Shown one piece after another: positions 1 to 13,200 of a stretch of 64,000 nucleotides of DNA. The notes under the pieces were generated by a model that saw nothing but the letters and a program-made list of their open reading frames with translations, searched no databases and was not told where the DNA came from. Both the position numbers and the translations under genes were made by a program. Source of the stretch: Gavia stellata. Taxonomy: Eukaryota > Chordata > Aves > Gaviiformes > Gaviidae. Position 1 is the first letter of the stretch, and each line of letters begins with the position of its first letter. The stretch spans positions 41,211,095 to 41,275,094 of the forward strand of contig NC_082597.1 of the NCBI RefSeq assembly GCF_030936135.1, given 5' to 3'.

Positions 1-3000
1 TTCTGCAGAACTGAAATGACGGGTGAAACCCCCCCAGCCCCTCATACGGCCCTGGAGCATCAGCTGCTTCAGAGGGCAGGGGTTGTTCTTACGCACTTTT
101 CTAGACATGAAATGAGACCAATATTTCTATCACTACAGCTCTCCACTGCTAACAACAACAGGTTTTGCATTTTAAAAGAAAATACTTAATTGGTCAAAGC
201 AGTATTATGATGATTGATTTTTACGGGATGTATTCTTCTGACAGTAATATGCAATTGCCCTTGATAAACTATACTCTTTTTCCCATTGTTTCCATGTGGC
301 TCTCTTGAAACTGGGTTACTTAGTGTAATTAGAAGAACTGGCTTTAAATTAGCAATTTCTAAGGGAAGAAATTATGAGGGGAAGGAAAAGGCCAGCTGAT
401 TCTATTTTATTTGTTCAGTCAGTAGAAATGAAAGCACTTGCTTTAAGAGTTTACATGACAATCCTGGTGTCCAGTCACTTCTCCTTTATGCAATATTTTA
501 AAATGCAGGACTGAATGGGAGTGATAATTGAGCATGTAACTGTTGTTGCTTGTTTGTTTACTTGCTCATTGCCAGTATCTGTACTGCAAAGCACTTTAAG
601 GAACACTTTGCAAAGGAAAGAATCTATAAAATTAAATGTCTTTTAGCGTGCAGCAATAAGCTTTATATCAATGGTAAGGATAGAATGATAATATTAAAAA
701 TAGATTATCTGTTTTTTTCTTTGTTTTGAAGGCTGCTTTAGGATAAACTGCTTCAATTTAATCCATACAATGTGGTTTTAGGATTGCTCCACATATTCCC
801 ATGAAGTATATGTTTAGAAGGCAAGTTTTCACCCAAGTTTTAGAAGTCTTAGATGAATGCACTATATTTTAGTGAGATGTGATTCTTATTTGGGCCATTA
901 ATAATTCTGGCTGTCTTTATTTCAGCAATAAATATGCTGACTACAATATTGAAAAAATGAATTAAATTATTTTAAAATTTTTATTAAGTTTCACAGCTGG
1001 CAGAGATGGTCAATCTCCTGTAATCTGGGCCTGGTGACTGTCTAAAATACCATCTGTATCTGGGCAAAGTCATGCCATCAGGCCCCCCATCAACCCTCAT
1101 GCAAAGCTGCCAGAAGATGAGTAATCATTTTCTTCACTTTGTAGTTTGTCTTGGTTTTAAAACTTGTGTTTCATTTTGAATCTGAATTTGTCTGGCTTTG
1201 GATTCCTGCTATTAGTTCTTCCCTTGTGCCTGTCCCTGCTACAGCATTGATGAGCTGACCAAAGTGAGCCCTTTCCTGCTCTCTGCCCTATTTTTAAACT
1301 ACGTGCAAAATTCTGTATCAGTTTTATCAACGCTATACACTGAGATAAAATCATCTCTTCATTACTTCCTTATTTCATATCCAGGAATTACCTCAGCCCT
1401 TTTGCTGCAGTCATATACTGAGGTACTTTTTAGGTTTTGACTCTCATATTCTTTACATTGCCCAAGAGTTATCACTCTTATATCCTTTACAATGTTCCCA
1501 CTTTTCAGGAGATAGCTTTTCATACAGTTCTTGCTGGTTGCCTTATTCTTATTACTGTTTATCACACTGACAGTGCCACATCACTTCAAGTTTGATTAGC
1601 ACTGATTTTATATTTATTTTTCAGGTGAGTTAAGAAACCCAAGGAGACCCACAGGAAACATCAGTTTTCAAAGATGATTGTCTCACCGACAGCTACTTTG
1701 AACCACTCATCCAGTTCCTGATGCACTGAATCTGTGCTTTATTTCATTATAAAGTAATTTTTTCTGATCATTAACATGTGGTGCTAAGTCAAACACCTTA
1801 AAAAACTAGTACAGCTATGACATTATCTTCTAACAGCCAAGCCTGTAATCTCACCTCAGGTTTCTCTAATGAGACCTATTTTTCCATTAGACTTTGTTGA
1901 CTAGCACATATAATATTTGCATGCTTCACTTAATTGTAAGACATTCTTTTGCATCGTTACTTTTCTTCTTGTCATCATCTGCTCCTCCCCACAGCTGAAG
2001 GTATGAATGCCACAGTGAGGATGGGGCAGGCTGTGCATGTACAGAAGGTTGTGCAAGCCTATGCGCAACAGGCAATTATCATTACGAAAGAGTCAGTCTG
2101 AGAACAGGCTGGTTGTTGTTATACTGATGACGATTTGGATGAAGATGCATAGTTGATTAAGCAAGCTTTCCATGATCCAAAGCAGACTGGTTTTGCTCAG
2201 AGCAGCTCACTCCTTTCCTCACCCGTGCAATTATCATTGCTTAACTGCAGATCAGTAGCACTGAAACAAGTCTGCTTTAGATGTCCCTGAGTAACTCTGT
2301 CAGCACCCACGCTTCCTCTCCATGTTCCTGTTCCCGCTATAAGACCTCTTGGAAAATGTACTGGCTGATCAGCCAGAAAGTACAAACCGTTTCATTTATT
2401 ATTACTGCTGTGACTGACCCACAGTCAGCACACTGCAAGATGTTACCGGGATCAGCCTGCACGACACTCTCACTCAGAGCAGAGTCTGAGGGAACCTACG
2501 GTGCCACTGACTTCCCCATCTTCCGCTGCACCGCACAGCAGCAAGTTACTCTGGTGGGAAGTTTCATCCTTTATACACCCCATTAAGTAAATACAGGCCT
2601 GCCAGTAGCTGCACTGGTTTTTGTGTTTGAAAACACTGGTGCGATTGTCTAAACAAGGCTTGCCAAGGACTGATACGAATCTAGGTAGTTTATGATTACA
2701 TGGGTCCCATTTTCAGTTTTCACATAATCTGACCAGTTCTGCCTTCCTCTAGAATTTCCCTGGTCTGCCAGCATGTGTTTAAAATAAGCACTTCTGCTTT
2801 TTTTTTTTATTATTATTTTTTTCATTCTTAACACTGTTACAGCATGTATCTAGTAAACAGACTTTTGGGAGAGGGACATATCGGCTTTTGTAACTATGAC
2901 ATTTTAAAACTTATTAACTTTAATCAGTGGATTTACCCTCCACTGTTTAGTGGCCCTGCTCATGATCTGCCTGTAATTATCTCAAGTGACTACTAATTGC

Positions 3001-3223
3001 TTTCTACTTCCCATGTCTTCCCTCTCTTTTTTTAAACTTAATTTCTGCTCCTACTCATCCAGGTAAGGCATTTAGCAAAAGTTACCTCTTTATCTTTCTT
3101 TTTCAAACTATGGAATTGTGATTTTTCTAGCCTTACAAGCTCTTCTTAGACGAGTCCCAGTTATGATTTCCACTTTTCTTTGTAAGCAAAAAGTTTTCTT
3201 CCTTTGTGAAATCAGCTAGTACT
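1..3223. other. Intergenic DNA, no gene recognised
   Basis: AT-rich sequence with many stops in all frames. I looked for exons of the gene expected upstream by mammalian synteny (TMEM19) and saw none. The longest open frame (2281-2586, + strand) has no recognisable motif, no splice context and no family resemblance, so I do not call it. A poly-T/ATT stretch lies near 2798-2824. Confidence 0.6.
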
Positions 3224-3225
3224 AT

Positions 3226-3656
3226 CATCAGAGGGCTGGAGCACCTCTCCTATGATGAAAGGCTGAGAGAATTGGGGTTGTTCAGCCTGGAGAAGAGAAG
3301 GCTCTGGGAGACCTTATTGTGGCCTTCCAATACTTAAAGGTGGCTTTTAAGAAAGATGGGGACAGACTTTTTAGTAGGGCCTGTAGTGATAGAACAAGGG
3401 GTAATGGTTTTAAACTAAAAGAGGGTAGATTGAGACTAGATATAAGGAAGAAATTTTTTTGTGATGAAGGTGGTGCAACACTGGAACAGGTTGCTCAGAG
3501 AGGTGGTAATTGTCCCAAGCCTGGAAGTGTTCAAGGTCAGGTTGGATGGGGCTCTGAGCAGCCTGATCTAGTTGAAGATGTTCCTGCTCATTGCAGGGGA
3601 ATTGAACTAGATGAACTTTAAAGGTCCCTTCCAACCCAAACTATTCTATGATTCTA
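3226..3656 (+). mobile_element. CR1 LINE, 5'-truncated 3' end fragment
   Basis: The segment starts at a typical CR1 body phrase (AGAGGGCTGGAGCACCTCTC, near 3230) and runs through the C-terminal end of ORF2 and the short 3' UTR. It ends in the CR1 tail ATTCTATGATTCTA at about 3643-3656. Translation of the + strand gives the usual CR1 ORF2 end ([14 protein letters not shown]-like), with frame damage. About 430 bp long, severely 5'-truncated as most CR1 copies are, with no function expected. It is moderately diverged from the two TBC1D15 copies. Confidence 0.93.
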
Positions 3657-3659
3657 CTA

Positions 3660-6600
3660 ACTGGTAATGTTTATTTTTCTGCCCATCTTTATGTCCCTGA
3701 TGCCTAGGAAACCATCTCCAGTGCCATGATTCTTTTTAAGCATTAAGTCCAAAGCAGGATTGCCTCATGCTCTGTCCTCTACTGTTTATGAAATGAAAGA
3801 TGATGCATTCCTGAAATGCAGCTGATAGTTCATAGCTGGTCTCCAGGTCCTCCAATACAGACTTTCTAAATAGACTGTAACATGATTTCCTCTCCTTTTC
3901 CTCAACCGTATGGGCAGAATACAGACAAGTTTCTATGAAGAAATTCAAACTAATTTTCTGGGTTCTTTGGTCGTCTTTTATTGATCCCCAGCAATGTCCA
4001 GTTCTTGGGTTTTGCCAGTTAAAATGATGCATTCAAGGTTCTCTCTGTCTGAATTATTAATAATTTTGATACAACTTACCATGTCTTCAAAACAAGTTAT
4101 AAGGTCCCTTGTATACTTTTTCACTATCTTTATGCTTGTTAAATAGATTATAGTATATTATTTTTATATTCCAGCTGTTCAAATTGTCCATGCAAGCTTC
4201 AGAAATGCTATTCATAGCACATTTCTTCTCATTAGTGGTTTTTTTTAATTCCTCTTGCTCATTTCTTGCTGTTAGTATAAATACAAAACAATGTAGGTGC
4301 CCTTGCAATGTATTTCTTCTCTCAGTACCCTCTTGCAATTTCACCCTGGCTGCCAACCAGGAGGACTAATCCTCATAAATGAAACCTTCAGACCACCTGC
4401 TGGAATGTGGACAAAGGCTCCACAAAGCCCCGACCTCACATTTGCAGCAGCTGAGGACCCAAGAATTCATATTGTGTATCTTCTTCTGGGGCCTCTCCCC
4501 AGAAGAAAGGGGCTGCCACCATTTCTACGCCGGCCCTGAGCCCCAGCAGCCAAACGTCCCAGAGCGGGGCTGCTCTCAGGGCCCCCACACAGGGCTGAAG
4601 AGTGGGATCATGGATTAACGCTGAAAGGAGTTTCAACACCATTTGTTTCTTCTTCATTGCTTCAAGATTTTGTGTAGTTTCCATGGGATGCCAATCTATT
4701 TGTTCTAATGTGTCAACGAAGAGAAATTTCCACATCTTCCAGTCCTGGGGAATATTGCTGTTATATGCTGCATTTCTGCCCTGAAATAAGTAATGCAACA
4801 GACTCTGTCGTCATGGTCTTTGCTGCAAGTTCTGAATAACTAAAATTCACATTAAAGGCCCATGGGAGATGAAATGGTGTGTGAGAATAGTTATGGTCAG
4901 TCAAACTTGGGAATACCTGGACTGAAGCTATGCCTTTCTGACAAAAGGCTTTCTTGTGGATAACAATATTTGCCTCATGTACATATTTTACATCTTAAAT
5001 GTTTTATTTCCTATAATAAATACGGCACATCCACACATCATTTTGAGTAACGTTGTCAGAGAACACAGGAATTACTATTATTATAGCCCAATTATTAATA
5101 CAGCAAGAACTGCAGTGACTTAGATGGGTGGCTTTAAAAACATATATTAATCAGTCAAGTGTATTCAAGATAATGGCCAAATTTTCCAAAACTGAGGCAC
5201 CGGGAGAAAAATGTAGGTATGAATGTGAGAGCAAGACCTTAAAAGAGAGAGGGGGGAGAAACCGAGGAAAGTTTTACTTTCTCCTCATTCTTAGCACAGA
5301 TCATCATTCCCTCTCCCTTTCTTCTTTTCCTAGGGAATGGCAGAATTGCAATAAATTAATAAGGCATTTACCCAACTGCTTCTTTTGAGTCCTTCCTTTT
5401 CTCTTTTTTTTTTCAGATCTCCAGCACCTCTTTTTTCTCTGAGCTTGCTCTGAGCATGCTGATGCATTTATGCATCATTCTGTCCTGCCCTCAGTTTCAC
5501 TCATGCTTTCACCCACGTGTTCCTTTACTAAAGAGTTTGAAGGATGTTCATTCCAGGGCGAGCAGGAGAACAAGGAACACTGAACAGAATATTTAGAGCC
5601 TGAACAGAGCCTTTGCAAGTGAAAACGCCCAGAGCAGGGGGTGGATGAATGGTGGAGCAGCGTGCTGCTTGCTGTTCTCAGCACGCATCCAGAATGCTGC
5701 TTGTCAGTGAGGGGATCTATCAGGATCCCATGGGGATGGTATTTGGCCTTGCCATATGTGTCACCGTGTCTGTATGGAAAAGATAATGCAAAGTGGCAAA
5801 GGATTCAGAACTGCTTATCCCAAGAGGGAATGACATTTACAGGCAATTCCTCTTCAACATGGAGAACTAAACTTTTAAAAAATAATAATCTTTTTCTTTA
5901 CAAGAAAAAATAACTGTTGTCCTTTGCTGGCATTGTTTCTTAGCTAGAAATCAGATTCTATGTCTTACTGGTTCTACAAATTAGAAACCAATTTCATGCT
6001 GCAAGTACATTACTGAACCTGTCAAGTACATCCCCGTGGGTGCATGGAGGCTCTCGGCAGTGAGTGAGTGGGTAAAACACATTTGGAGAAGTCCCTCTGG
6101 GTCAAGATTCTTTCTGAATTATTTGTTCTTTTCTCTTCAGGTTCATATGCTTTGCTCTTCGTCTTTATTCTTCATCTTCAGAACCTGAATAGTCATCTTT
6201 CTTTCTGAAGCAGACTGCACCTTTTTACTACACTGACATTTCTTAACATGTGCTTACTGTAGTACCACAATTTAAGCAACTCAAAGTACTGATCTCATCC
6301 TAGAAAAATGTACCTACCATATTTTTGATGGATAGGTTGATGTTACCTGTGATTGCCATTTGGCAGAACAGTGTCACTGTCTCTCCGTCTAGACTGGATG
6401 TTTGTATCAGTCATGTTAGAAGCACAAATACACACATTCCTTTCTGAGCATCACTCTTTCCTGCCAGTACTGAGACTATATTACTAACTTCATTATAATT
6501 TTTTTTGTTGGTGGTGGTGGTGGGTTTTTTTCCCCAATTTCTTGCTTTTATGGACATATATACAATTTCAAGGAGCCACGTGATCTTATAAAATTATACA

Positions 6601-9270
6601 TTATTTGGCTGAGATTTCGTACTGTCTTTGTTTTCCAAGTAAATCCAATAAAATCGGAGCATTTTACTGCAACTATGTCAAATTATGCTCAGAAATATTC
6701 TCCAAGGGACAAAATGCAAATGTAAGACTGACATTACCTGCAAAAAAACTGCCACCTTTATAATTTACAGGAAACTCATTATCCCAGAAATCAGTTGCAT
6801 GTTGTCAATGGCATGGGAGGCGTTCATGCTGTTGTAGGTTTGACCAACTAGAGTATCCCCTCTGTAGAGCTACCACATACATTTAAGTTTACACTGGAAT
6901 TAAGATGTAATAATTTTATAAGGAGATCTAATAATGCAAGCTGAAAGAAGCACATGATTTTCACTTTCAGAGATGACACTGTAAAAGCTGTGAGTAAAGT
7001 CTTACCAAGAATGATAAAACATAATGGCAATGGATACAATGGTGCAATTTGTTTTGGTATAATAACATACAGGGTATTGTAGTTCCTTTGTGAAATAGAA
7101 AATATGTCTCAAAAGGCATTTTTCATGCAGATGTAATCAGCAACATAGTTAAAACAGAAGGTCTGTAAAAGTATTTTTAGGAAGCTATGTAAAAAGGGGA
7201 AGCACACCAAATTAAACGAAAAAGAGGCATTCTCTTCTCAAATATGCTGAAATAAAATAAACACTTCCCAAATTAAATTAACACTATTTAAATAAAGTAA
7301 CTTGTTAACTGTCACTGATGGTTAAACCTGCAGATTTTAATAAGTCATGCATATCAGATTACAGTGAAATGTGACACTTTAGGTAGCTCTGACAGAATTG
7401 TCTGTTCTCAGCCAGATTGACCTTTTAATTTCATTTAGTACTGGTGGCTGAAGTTTTGGAAGGTACAGGACTTCTCATACAAGAAAATCAGTAATCACAG
7501 GTTCCAGATGACAGAGAGCAAAATAGAAATGATGGAATACAGTAGTTACTTGCAGCAGTCTACTGCCAGTGAGAAGATGCATCTTCTGAGTGCACCACAG
7601 CAAGGGATTCTTGGCGAAAAATGAGTCTGCCAGAACTGAGCTTCAGTTGGTGTTTTACGCTTTGCTGTGCCCTCTGTTAGAAAAACAATGCTCACAGTTA
7701 CGCGGTCAGGCACATTCAGCACATGGACTTCACACAGGGTGTCTCTCCTGTAGCGCTTTTCAAAGCTTCACCTCTCTTTCTCACTGGAAGATAGCTTGTA
7801 TTTCCATCACACTGTTCAGTATAATAATACACGTGACTTAAGATTGATGAAAAATCACCCGTGCAGAAAGTACCCTTTTAACCAATCAGATGTAACTGAT
7901 ATATGGATCATTTCTATTCAAGGGAGAACTGACAAGTACAAATCAGGTGTATTCTTCAGTATAATCCGGTGTCTTTATAAAGAATGTACATAGAACCTGC
8001 TTTTGTTGAAGACAGTGAAAAGCTACAAGAACAGGAAAGTTTTTGCTAACAGTTTTCAAGGCAGCCTTCCACACAGCCCTGTGTCTCAGCAGATGCATTT
8101 GCCACCAGTTAACCAGGAAAGCCTCGACCTGCTGGGCCCTGCAAGCAGCTTGTGCTCGTGAGCATTGATTTCCATTGTCTCTGGCAACCTTAATCCAACC
8201 CCGATCTTACCTCCTCCTTCAACACAGCCTGAAAAAATAACTAACATGCCAGCCAGTTTTACTGCCTGTACACAGAAGGCATGATTGACAGAAGCCAGCA
8301 TCGCTTTCCAGCAAGACAGTATTTTTATAGTAACTTGCTGAAACCACTTATGTGCTAATAAAACTGGGAATTTATTTAAAGAAAAAATACTCCTCAAGAT
8401 TGTCTTTGCATTGAGTTTTTACCTTGTCCTGTTTCCTTTATTTACATCTGGATAAAATAAAAAGGTTTACTTTATTTACATCTGGAGAAAATAAAAACAA
8501 CCCATTTTGTAAGTTAATTTAATGCTGTTCAGTAATGAGGCTTCTTGCTTCAGGAAATTTGATCTTTGTTCTCCTGGATGCATTCTCTGTTCTTTCCTCT
8601 ATTCTTTCACAGGCAGTAGAGCATTAATAGTATCTGACAGAGAAAAAGGAAATTGCGCTATGATGCCTTTTCATAAGCATTATTTTTCTTACCACTAAAT
8701 GATCACTAGAGAGAAGTTACACTGACATAGTTTGGATTGTTTTGTGAGGATTGCTTTTAATTAAGGAATGACATGCAGCTTTACAAGGCAATTATCTAGT
8801 TCTTGAGTGTATGAAACACTACCAGACCTCTGCAATCAAGGAACTCAACAAAACATTTTTTCTTGCTCTTATTTCATCGCCTGCCCCCACATCTCTGTTT
8901 TAAAGCATTATATTATGGACTGGTTTTTTGCAAACATTTAGATACTCATATAAGTCAGCTCACATGGATAGGGCCACTGAAACTGGAACAAAACCCGCGC
9001 TTGTGATGTTTATCATCCACTTGTTAGAGGCTTTGGCCTCCTGCTCATAGGGAGATGCTTGGTAGATACATTCGCTGCATTTGAAAGCCTTATTATGACA
9101 TTTCACAGAAAATTCATAAAAGCATATAAATCTTGCATGGGTTTCCATCTCTACCGACGCTTTATTTCTAGAGATGGTAAAGCTATTTGTTACGCTCGGG
9201 CCTGCAGCGTCACCCCCCTCAGCGGTCTGCCTCATCGCTTCCCCTCATTAAGCGTTTAGGGGACAGGCGG
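3660..9270. other. Intergenic DNA upstream of RAB21, no gene recognised
   Basis: No exon, RNA gene or long repeat recognised. Simple features: a (GGT)n/poly-T stretch near 6500-6535, a 34-bp tandem duplication at 8436-8498, and a GC-richer patch at about 4380-4610. The patch contains the end of a 120-codon open frame on the - strand (4436-4798) without recognisable motifs. The sequence is otherwise AT-rich. Confidence 0.55.
8436..8498. repeat. 34-bp tandem duplication, two copies
   Basis: The phrase CTTTATTTACATCTGG begins at 8436 and again at 8470, each copy followed by (A/G)AAAATAAAA-like sequence. This gives a period of 34 bp with two copies and few differences. It is a simple local duplication. 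Confidence 0.85.
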
Positions 9271-10044
9271 GTATTTTTAGAAAGTGCGCGGGCACAGACC
9301 TGAGGAGGAGCTCCCTCCCACCCCACCGCCGACGTCTGCAAGCGGCTGCCTTCGCCCCAGCCGCTGCTCCGGCTGCCCTTTACGGGCAATGGAAAAACCC
9401 AGCCGCTGTCGGAAGATGGACGATTCGGCCGCCCTACCCCGGCCGCACAGGCCGGCCTGCCCCTGAGCGAGGAGGCCGCCGCCCGAAAGGCCGGGCCCGG
9501 GCCCAGGCCGCCACCGCCCGCAGAGCCGCCGCCAGGCACGTCATCAGGCACGTCCACTTACACCGCTGCTCCCGCGCCCGTGCAGGCACTCAGGCAGGAG
9601 CGAGCCGAAGCCAGCCCGCCGCCCCGCCAGGCCCACAAGAGCAGCCTGAGGAGGAGCTGAGGCTACGGCCACTCCCCCGCCTCGCCTCCAGCGTAGGCCC
9701 CGCCCCGCGCCCCTCCCCTTCGCGACTCTTGGGCGGGGCCTCTCGCCGCTGTCGCATCCACCCCTCCCATTGGCAGCGGGGGGTGCGCGTGACCGAGCGG
9801 CGCGTGACGTAGGAGGAAGAAGACGCCATTAGGGGGAGTGGGGCTGTCGGCCGCGGGGAACGTTGTGGCTTTTGGCTTTGCTTCCTTCACCCCCATCCCC
9901 GGGGCCTCGGCGGCACCCTCCCCCTCCCCTTCCCCTTCCCGCACCGGCCCCGCGGGTCCCCCTTCCGCTCCCCCGCGGGTCGCCATCCCGGTGGGCGGCG
10001 GCGAGGGTGGTGGCGGCGCCCCGCGGCCGCGGTTCGGACCGTTG

Positions 10045-10050
10045 ATGTGA
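10045..10050 (+). promoter_or_regulatory. RAB21: Start-stop element (ATGTGA) in the RAB21 5' leader
   Basis: An ATG immediately followed by TGA lies 47 nt upstream of the RAB21 initiation codon and out of frame with it. It is the only ATG I see between about 9840 and 10097. Start-stop elements are known from other genes to hold ribosomes and lower translation of the main frame. A role here is inference and depends on transcription starting upstream of 10045. Confidence 0.5.
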
Positions 10051-10096
10051 GGAGGAGGCGGCGGCGGCGGCGGCCCGACTTGGCGGCGAGGCGCGG

Positions 10097-10243
10097 ATGG
10101 CGGCGGGGGCCGGCGCGGCGGCCGGGGGCCGCAGCTTCTCCTTCAAGGTGGTGCTGCTCGGGGAGGGCTGCGTGGGGAAAACCTCCCTGGTGCTGCGTTA
10201 CTGCGAGAACAAGTTCAACGACAAGCACATCACCACCCTGCAG
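10097..10243 (+). CDS. RAB21: RAB21 coding exon 1
   Basis: Codes residues 1-49: an Ala/Gly-rich N-terminus, the first beta strand, P-loop GEGCVGKT and switch I. The donor is CAG|GTGCGG at 10244, and the exon ends in phase 0. Confidence 0.96.
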
Positions 10244-13200
10244 GTGCGGGGCGCGCCGGGCAGGGGGCGGGCGGGGAGCCTCTGCTCGGAGCTACCGGGC
10301 CGGGGCGAGGTGGGGGGCGGAGGGTCCGCTGCTGTTTTCCCCTTCCCTTGCGCACCTTCTAGGCTTGCTGGCCGGTGCCAGCCCTCCCCTGGTCGCTCTG
10401 TGGCCCCTACCGGCCTGCCCCTTCCGTCCCGGGGCTCCTGGAGTGTTGCTCCGTAAGCCGGCATTAGGGTTTCGGTGCTTGCCGTCTTGTTTACTGCTTA
10501 ACGGTGGCCGGAGTGACCGCTGCCGTTCCTTAAGTGGTGGCTGTCCCCCGCCGAGTTTGCTGGAAGCTAATTTTCTTGTTCTTTTTACGCCTCAGACTTA
10601 AGCTTTCAGTACTTAAAGGCTTCCTTTCTGTTCTGAATACTAACTGTCCGTTTTTTCCAGTTACGTATATGAAAGTATTGGAATCTTGGGATATGGAAGC
10701 ATGATTTGAAAGTAGTGTTGTTATTGTGATCATTGGTAGTGGACTGATGACTAAGTGTTTCATATGTGGTGCATTTCTGCTAATTATAGTCGTCCTCATG
10801 TTCTCAAATCTTAATGCTAGAACTACCTAAATACTACTGTTTAAAGAGAACAGCTTTCACAAAATGGTTTATGAGATTAAGGTTTATGATTTAGTAACAG
10901 AAAATATTCTTAAGGCTTACTTGCTTCTTACATTATCTCCCTGAATTTTGGACTGATTCTCAGGAGTAGCATCTGCTAATTTATAAAGAACTAAAAAGTG
11001 ATGTTCCACTTCGGAAATCTGACAGGGTGTCTGCTTGAAAGTAATGTTTTTTCATTACCTACTAGTGCTGAATGGCATGTACGCCATGGTACAAAATAAA
11101 ACACCTATATTGTACATAGTCTCAGAAAACATGTTTTAAACTTCGTGTTGTGGGATGTGTTAAGTCTTTTGGGATGTCTCTGCTTGCTAACCTTTTTATT
11201 TGCAGTTACACTAGTTGCACAGCATCTTTCTTAGCAGTTGTGAGCATGTATATGAAAGTGTGGTTTTAGCATTGTAATGTATACTGCTTTTAATTTTTTT
11301 TGTGAATAAAGAAACAAACCCTGCCACCACGTGGGCCACTAGTGGCTTTTGAACTACTTTGGAGGTTCTGTGAAGTACAGAATAAATAGTAAGCGATGCC
11401 AAAAAAGAGCCTTGGGGTGGTTATGCACTATTCCTATGCATTTAGGGGAAAATTCTTGTGGTTTGGGTATCTCAGAAGTATTTCATAGTGAAACTTTACC
11501 TTAAAACCAAAGAAACATTAAAGAAGCACTAGAAACACTTCAGTGAATGTTTCATAAACAGATACTGTTGCTCCATTTTCGCTGTAAGAGCTAAGAAGAA
11601 CATGTTTTAAACTTCATTACTCTATGTTCATACTCTGCTGTTGGATGAATCTATTCGTAGGTTTACTAGGCATGGTGTGGTATTTATGGCAAGCTGATTG
11701 TAGCTCTGATTGCCATAGAGGTAATTGATATTTGCTACACTACAGAAATTACTATAGCTTGTAGGTGTCAGAGCTGCAGCTGAAGTGTAGCATTGGGCAA
11801 ACACTCATATAAAGTGCATAGAAATGATCCTGTATGGCTGAATTCTCATATCCCATACAGAAAGAGTAGAGCTGAGTGGTTTATCACGTGATGCAGCTCG
11901 GTGTTTTTTTGTTAATCATGTTCTTTAAATCTGTAGTGGAAAACCTAAAATTAGAAGCAAAAAGTGAGTTGAATTACAGACTTGGGTCACAAATGTCATA
12001 AAATAGACCTTTAAGTGGCTCCAAAATGTTGACAGGAAAAGGTGTCTAGATACTATGGCTTGAGAGCTTTCAGTTTTGACTGTCTGGAAGGGGGGGTGTG
12101 TGCTTGTAGCAGAGTGGAATCACATGCTCACAGTTATACTGAGATTGTGCTTCTCCACTGTGATTAGGTTTCTGGTTGCTACCTTTATCTTTTAACTGAC
12201 AGCACTGTGTTTCTCAACTCATTTGCTTTTCTGTTCTGAGCCTACTTAGCCACATATACATCTTGCTGATTGTAAAATACGATGTCAGTTGCTGTTGAAT
12301 CTTACTGTACATCAAGTGCACTTGTGAAGTATTTTTTATTCTTGTTTTCCTACATCTTGCAGTTCTAGAAGAAAGTTTTAGTAAGTTCTTCCACTAGCAA
12401 ATTAAAACATCCCGTAAAAAATAAGGTGAAAGTAGAATATCTGATGAAGCAATGAAGTGACATTTTTTCTAAATGTCCTGTTTTTTAAGATTAAAGGCTT
12501 AATCTGATAAGGTGGCTTTGTTTCAGGGCATCAGTTCAAAGTATTGCACCAAATTACTTTTGTTCCAATAAAGCGAAAATTAGACAAATACTTAGCTCCT
12601 GATTCAGCAAAGGAGCCACAGTGATGAATCATGGGAAAAGATCACTAGATACTGAGATAAGAGGCTCTCCATCCACAGTAATCTCTGACTTGGAAAAAAG
12701 AAAGTACGGTGTAGTGCTTTATTCCACTATGATGGCAACAAAAAAAGTGGTGAGACTGTAGCCTTCTGGAAACTTTATTTAGGATTGTTGGCTGTTGTTT
12801 CCTACAGTGTGAGCCCGGTGATGGGGGAGGGCACAGGAAGTCTTTAAATTGGTCAGTGTGAATCTTTTATCTAATGTGTATCTATACTTTCCTATCTGGA
12901 TTCTAACACAAGTATTATTCTGTTGTGAATTTAACCTGTGTACGCCCAAATATGAGAGTTTCTTTTGTGCTAGTAACAGAGGGCTTTTCGTGAAAGGGAG
13001 CTGTTTCTCTTCTATTATCTCCACAAGCCCCTTCCTTAAAAGCTAGCTAGAGGGAAATGGTGAACTGGAACATCCTGTGAGGTTAAGAGGCTGCTGGGAT
13101 GTGTTGCTCTAGTTATGTTAGCTTCAAGTCATGTACACAAGATATTGATGACCTGCAAATTGAAATTAAGGTAGCTACTGATTCACATAAGAAAACATTT

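Larger units (their letters stand above)
9280..10470. promoter_or_regulatory. RAB21: CpG island with the RAB21 promoter and first exon
   Basis: An abrupt change to GC- and CpG-rich sequence surrounds RAB21 exon 1, the pattern of a housekeeping promoter. Visible sites include GC boxes (GGCCCCGCCCC at 9697-9706 and GGGCGGGGC at 9731-9739) and an inverted CCAAT box (CCATTGG, 9767-9773). There is also a CRE-like TGACGTA at 9805-9811. No TATA box is evident. Transcription probably starts between about 9815 and 9900, just after the CRE-like site, but the exact start cannot be read from sequence. Long open frames on both strands here come from GC richness. Confidence 0.85.

Noticed and set aside
2281-2586. 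Possible exon of an upstream gene (101 codons)
   Set aside because: No similarity to TMEM19 or any family I recognise, no convincing splice sites, and mixed composition.
9590-10228. Several - strand open frames of 80-113 codons across the RAB21 CpG island, suggesting a divergent gene
   Set aside because: They are Arg/Pro/Gly/Ala-rich in overlapping frames, the usual result of GC-rich sequence with few stops. No family motif or splice pattern is seen.
10047-10601. A 184-codon + strand open frame overlapping RAB21 exon 1
   Set aside because: It is in a different frame from the conserved GTPase and reads into the intron. It begins at a GTG and has low-complexity Arg/Pro content.
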